A stretch of 64,000 nt of DNA from Haladaptatus litoreus. Its GTDB lineage: Archaea; Halobacteriota; Halobacteria; Halobacteriales; Haladaptataceae. The stretch lies in the NCBI RefSeq assembly GCF_900156425.1, contig NZ_FTNO01000001.1, forward strand, positions 248,001 through 312,000. Reading direction: 5' to 3'. Position 1 is the stretch's first letter. Every line of letters begins with the position of its first letter. Under the pieces are notes generated by a model that searched no databases, was not told where the DNA came from, and saw only the letters and a program-made list of their open reading frames with translations. Of the stretch, positions 61,836 through 64,000 are shown piece after piece. The translations under genes and the position numbers were made by a program.

Positions 61836-63254
61836 ATGCCTTCTACGCGCTCTGCCAGCGGACTCACAGAAGGGTCGCTCGTCGGCCCGATGGTGAAACT
61901 CGCGTGGCCCATCGTCGTTATTCAGCTGTTACAGGTTACGTACAATATCGCCGATACGTTCTGGCTGGGTGCGCTGTCTTCCGACGCGGTCGGCGCACTC
62001 TCGCTGGCTTTTCCGCTCATCTTCTTCCTCATCTCGGTCGGAGGCGGGTTCACAATCGCCGGGAGCATCCTCGTCGCACAACACACTGGTGCGGGCGGCG
62101 ACGAAGAAGCAAGCGCGGTCGCGGGCCAAACGCTTTCGTTCGTCTCCATCATGGCGGTCGGCATCGCCGTCGTTGGCTACTTCCTCGTTGACCCGATGCT
62201 TTCGCTTCTGCCCGCGGACGAGCGAACCGCTGCGGTCATCATTCCGATGGCTGCCGACTACATGCGTGTTTTCTTCCTCGGTGCGCCGTTTCTCTTCGGC
62301 TTTTTCGTCTTTTCCGCACTCATGCAGGGCTACGGCGAGACGAAACCGCCGATGCGAATCATGGCCGTTAGCGTCCTGATAAATGTGGTTCTCGACCCGA
62401 TTTTCATCTTCGGATTGGGGCCGATTCCGGGGATGGAAATCGAGGGTGCAGCGATAGCGACCGTTCTCTCGCGGGGACTTGCGACGATTTTGGGACTGTA
62501 CGTCATCTTCGGCACAGACACCGGGCCACAGGTGGAATTACACCACCTCAAGCCGGATTTCGACCGAATTCGCGAAATCGTCAAACTCGGTGTGCCGACC
62601 GCGGCAGAACAGTCTACGAGTTCGATGGCGATGGTCATTCTCACAGGTATGGTGGCGACGTTCCCGCCCGCCGTCGTCGCAGCCTATGGACTGGGCAATC
62701 GTCTATCCTCGCTCGTTTTCCTGCCCGCGATGGGACTGGGGCAGGCGACCAACACGATGGTCGGACAAAACCTCGGCGCGAAGCGACCCGACCGCGCTGA
62801 ACGTTCGGTTCGTCTCGCTGGTGGGTTGGTCGCAGGTGTCATGTTCGTAGTGGCGCTCGTCGCCTTCTTCGTCCCGGAACCGCTCGTTTCGGTGTTCCTC
62901 TCCGCCGACGAACCGCGGGTCGCAGAAACCATCAAGCATGGGAGCGACTACCTCCGCATCATGGCTCCCATGTTCGTCTTCATGGGCGTGTTGCAGGTCA
63001 TCCTCGGCGCGTTCCGCGGCGCTGGCAACACCAGAACCGCGCTGGTGTTTTCGATGCTGACGCTGTGGGTCGCCCGCGTTCCCGCGACGTACTACCTCGT
63101 CTTCGTGGAGGGATGGGGGCCGACCGGAATCTGGGTCGCCGTCGCGCTGGGCGATATCGTCGGCGCAATCGCCGCCGTCGCGTGGTTCCTCCGTGGAACG
63201 TGGAAGATGTCGGTCGTCGTGAACACGGAAACGGAACCGACGCTCGGGGATTGA
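61836..63254 (+). CDS. MATE family exporter 2
   Basis: 472 residues, twelve helices in two halves (LAWPIVVIQLLQVTYNIADT; VKLGVPTAAEQSTSSMAMVI). Repeats of the family signature appear as FSALMQGYGETKPPMRIMAV and LGAFRGAGNTRTALVFSMLT. Likely multidrug or metabolite efflux. Paralog of the MATE exporter near 49.4 kb, but closer in the second half than in the loops. Single-gene transcript. Confidence 0.93.
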   Translation: MPSTRSASGLTEGSLVGPMVKLAWPIVVIQLLQVTYNIADTFWLGALSSDAVGALSLAFPLIFFLISVGGGFTIAGSILVAQHTGAGGDEEASAVAGQTLSFVSIMAVGIAVVGYFLVDPMLSLLPADERTAAVIIPMAADYMRVFFLGAPFLFGFFVFSALMQGYGETKPPMRIMAVSVLINVVLDPIFIFGLGPIPGMEIEGAAIATVLSRGLATILGLYVIFGTDTGPQVELHHLKPDFDRIREIVKLGVPTAAEQSTSSMAMVILTGMVATFPPAVVAAYGLGNRLSSLVFLPAMGLGQATNTMVGQNLGAKRPDRAERSVRLAGGLVAGVMFVVALVAFFVPEPLVSVFLSADEPRVAETIKHGSDYLRIMAPMFVFMGVLQVILGAFRGAGNTRTALVFSMLTLWVARVPATYYLVFVEGWGPTGIWVAVALGDIVGAIAAVAWFLRGTWKMSVVVNTETEPTLGD

Positions 63255-63284
63255 ACGGACGAAACGGAAAATCGGCTTTGACGG

Positions 63285-63995
63285 TTACTGCCCGCCGGTC
63301 GCTTTTTCCAACAGTCGCCATTCGCCGTCTTTGCGCGACAACAGACCGCGCCGAACCATCTCGGTCAGCACCTCGTCCAGTCGGTCGGGTTGCGCGATTT
63401 CCATCTGGATGCGCTCTACGTCGTGGTACTCGTTCAAGTAGTGGCGAACGTCCTCGTTCGTGAACACCTCTTGGTCTGCCCTGTCCAGCGCGCCGCTGGT
63501 CACGTCTATCATGTCCTCGATGAAGTTCCACGGGTACACTATCCACGCCCACTCTTCGAGTTTCTCGCCGACGTAGTCGGGGTCGAACTCGCTGGTCTGG
63601 AGCAGTTGGAGCGTCGCCGTTCTGACCTCTCCGGCGTCCCGGTCGGTGACGTACTCTTCGGCGTGTTTGATGGAACCGCCGGTGTCCGCGATGTCGTCGA
63701 TGATGAGAACGTCCTTGCCTTCGACGCTCCCTTCCGGCATCGGGTAGCGAACTTCGGGTTCGCCCGATTTCTGGGCCGTTCCGACGTAATGTTCCATCTT
63801 GAGGCTCGTCAGGTCGTCCAGTCCGAGGAAGTCACAGATGCATCGCCCGGCGAACCACCCGCCGCGCGCGAGTGCGACGATGACATCCGGTTCGAAGTCG
63901 GAGACTTTCACCTGCTCACTCACGTCCCTGCAGAGGCCGTAGATGTAGTCCCAGTTGGTAATCGTGCATTTGAAATCGTCCGGCAGGTCGCTCAT
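63285..63995 (-). CDS. Phosphoribosyltransferase with C-terminal extension
   Basis: 236 residues. PRPP-binding motif VLIIDDIADTGGSIKHAEEY (about residue 95) and ALARGGWFAGRCICDFLGLD near residue 42, the usual positions for a xanthine/hypoxanthine-type transferase. After the transferase core (to about residue 165) comes a charged C-terminal extension with VRHYLNEYHDVERIQMEIAQ and a helical segment resembling a winged helix (LTEMVRRGLLSRKDGEWRLL). Whether it works in purine salvage or has a regulatory role is open. Confidence 0.88.
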   Translation of the reverse strand: MSDLPDDFKCTITNWDYIYGLCRDVSEQVKVSDFEPDVIVALARGGWFAGRCICDFLGLDDLTSLKMEHYVGTAQKSGEPEVRYPMPEGSVEGKDVLIIDDIADTGGSIKHAEEYVTDRDAGEVRTATLQLLQTSEFDPDYVGEKLEEWAWIVYPWNFIEDMIDVTSGALDRADQEVFTNEDVRHYLNEYHDVERIQMEIAQPDRLDEVLTEMVRRGLLSRKDGEWRLLEKATGGQ

Positions 63996-64000
63996 GCTAC

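Overview
The window is chromosomal DNA of a haloarchaeon (class Halobacteria). The proteins are acidic, the RNA polymerase is split into B''/B' and A'/A'', and Tat signals and HalOD1, HalX and DUF5781-type domains are present. Many genes have a TATA element only 25-35 bp before the start codon, as in leaderless haloarchaeal transcripts. The genus cannot be fixed from sequence alone; Haladaptatus-like is a guess.

Layout. 1-2.8 kb: an RND exporter (cut by the left edge) with a secreted COG1361 partner and a strong palindrome upstream. 2.9-4.9 kb: a DUF4166/YndJ pair whose second gene is interrupted by an amber codon and has a decaying 3' end. 4.9-6.0 kb: two identical tRNA-Asp genes flanking an AT-rich segment with a PD-(D/E)XK nuclease-like gene. 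6.2-22.9 kb: the transcription/translation core (rpoH-B2-B1-A1-A2-nusA, rps12-rps7, EF-2, EF-1A-rps10), interrupted by a putative HExxH protein, a 47-residue zinc-ribbon micro-protein and an ACT-protein/homoserine dehydrogenase pair. 23.0-24.9 kb: rhomboid protease, tRNA-Ala, a cluster of tRNA 3'-end copies, a candidate structured RNA and an Lrp regulator. 25-31 kb: DNA repair and RNA turnover genes, small zinc proteins, a tandem pair of Tat-secreted paralogs, SepF. 31-46 kb: 2-oxoacid:ferredoxin oxidoreductase, archaeal lipid genes (geranylgeranyl reductase, GGGP synthase), the archaeal CoA pair (pantoate kinase, phosphopantothenate synthetase), AspRS, an ABC/TetR operon and topoisomerase I. 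46-64 kb: a histidine kinase/response regulator pair, two MATE exporters, a secreted lytic transglycosylase, a DUF5518 gene with an amber codon, GatB, a small coiled-coil/SMC/ScpA operon, an aminotransferase, MTA phosphorylase and a phosphoribosyltransferase.

How they work together. Most of the window is housekeeping. AspRS, GatB and two tRNA-Asp genes fit a transamidation route to Asn/Gln-tRNA. SMC and ScpA form a condensin unit. GGGP synthase and the reductase build archaeal ether lipids.

The unusual material is mostly non-coding. A two-block repeat with a variable central hairpin sits just 3' of two different tRNA genes. tRNA-Ala 3' ends are duplicated. Two dispersed intergenic repeat families occur, one of them hairpin-rich. 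A structured RNA candidate lies before the Lrp gene. No CRISPR array, transposase or complete defence operon was seen, and no clearly new multi-gene system could be demonstrated.
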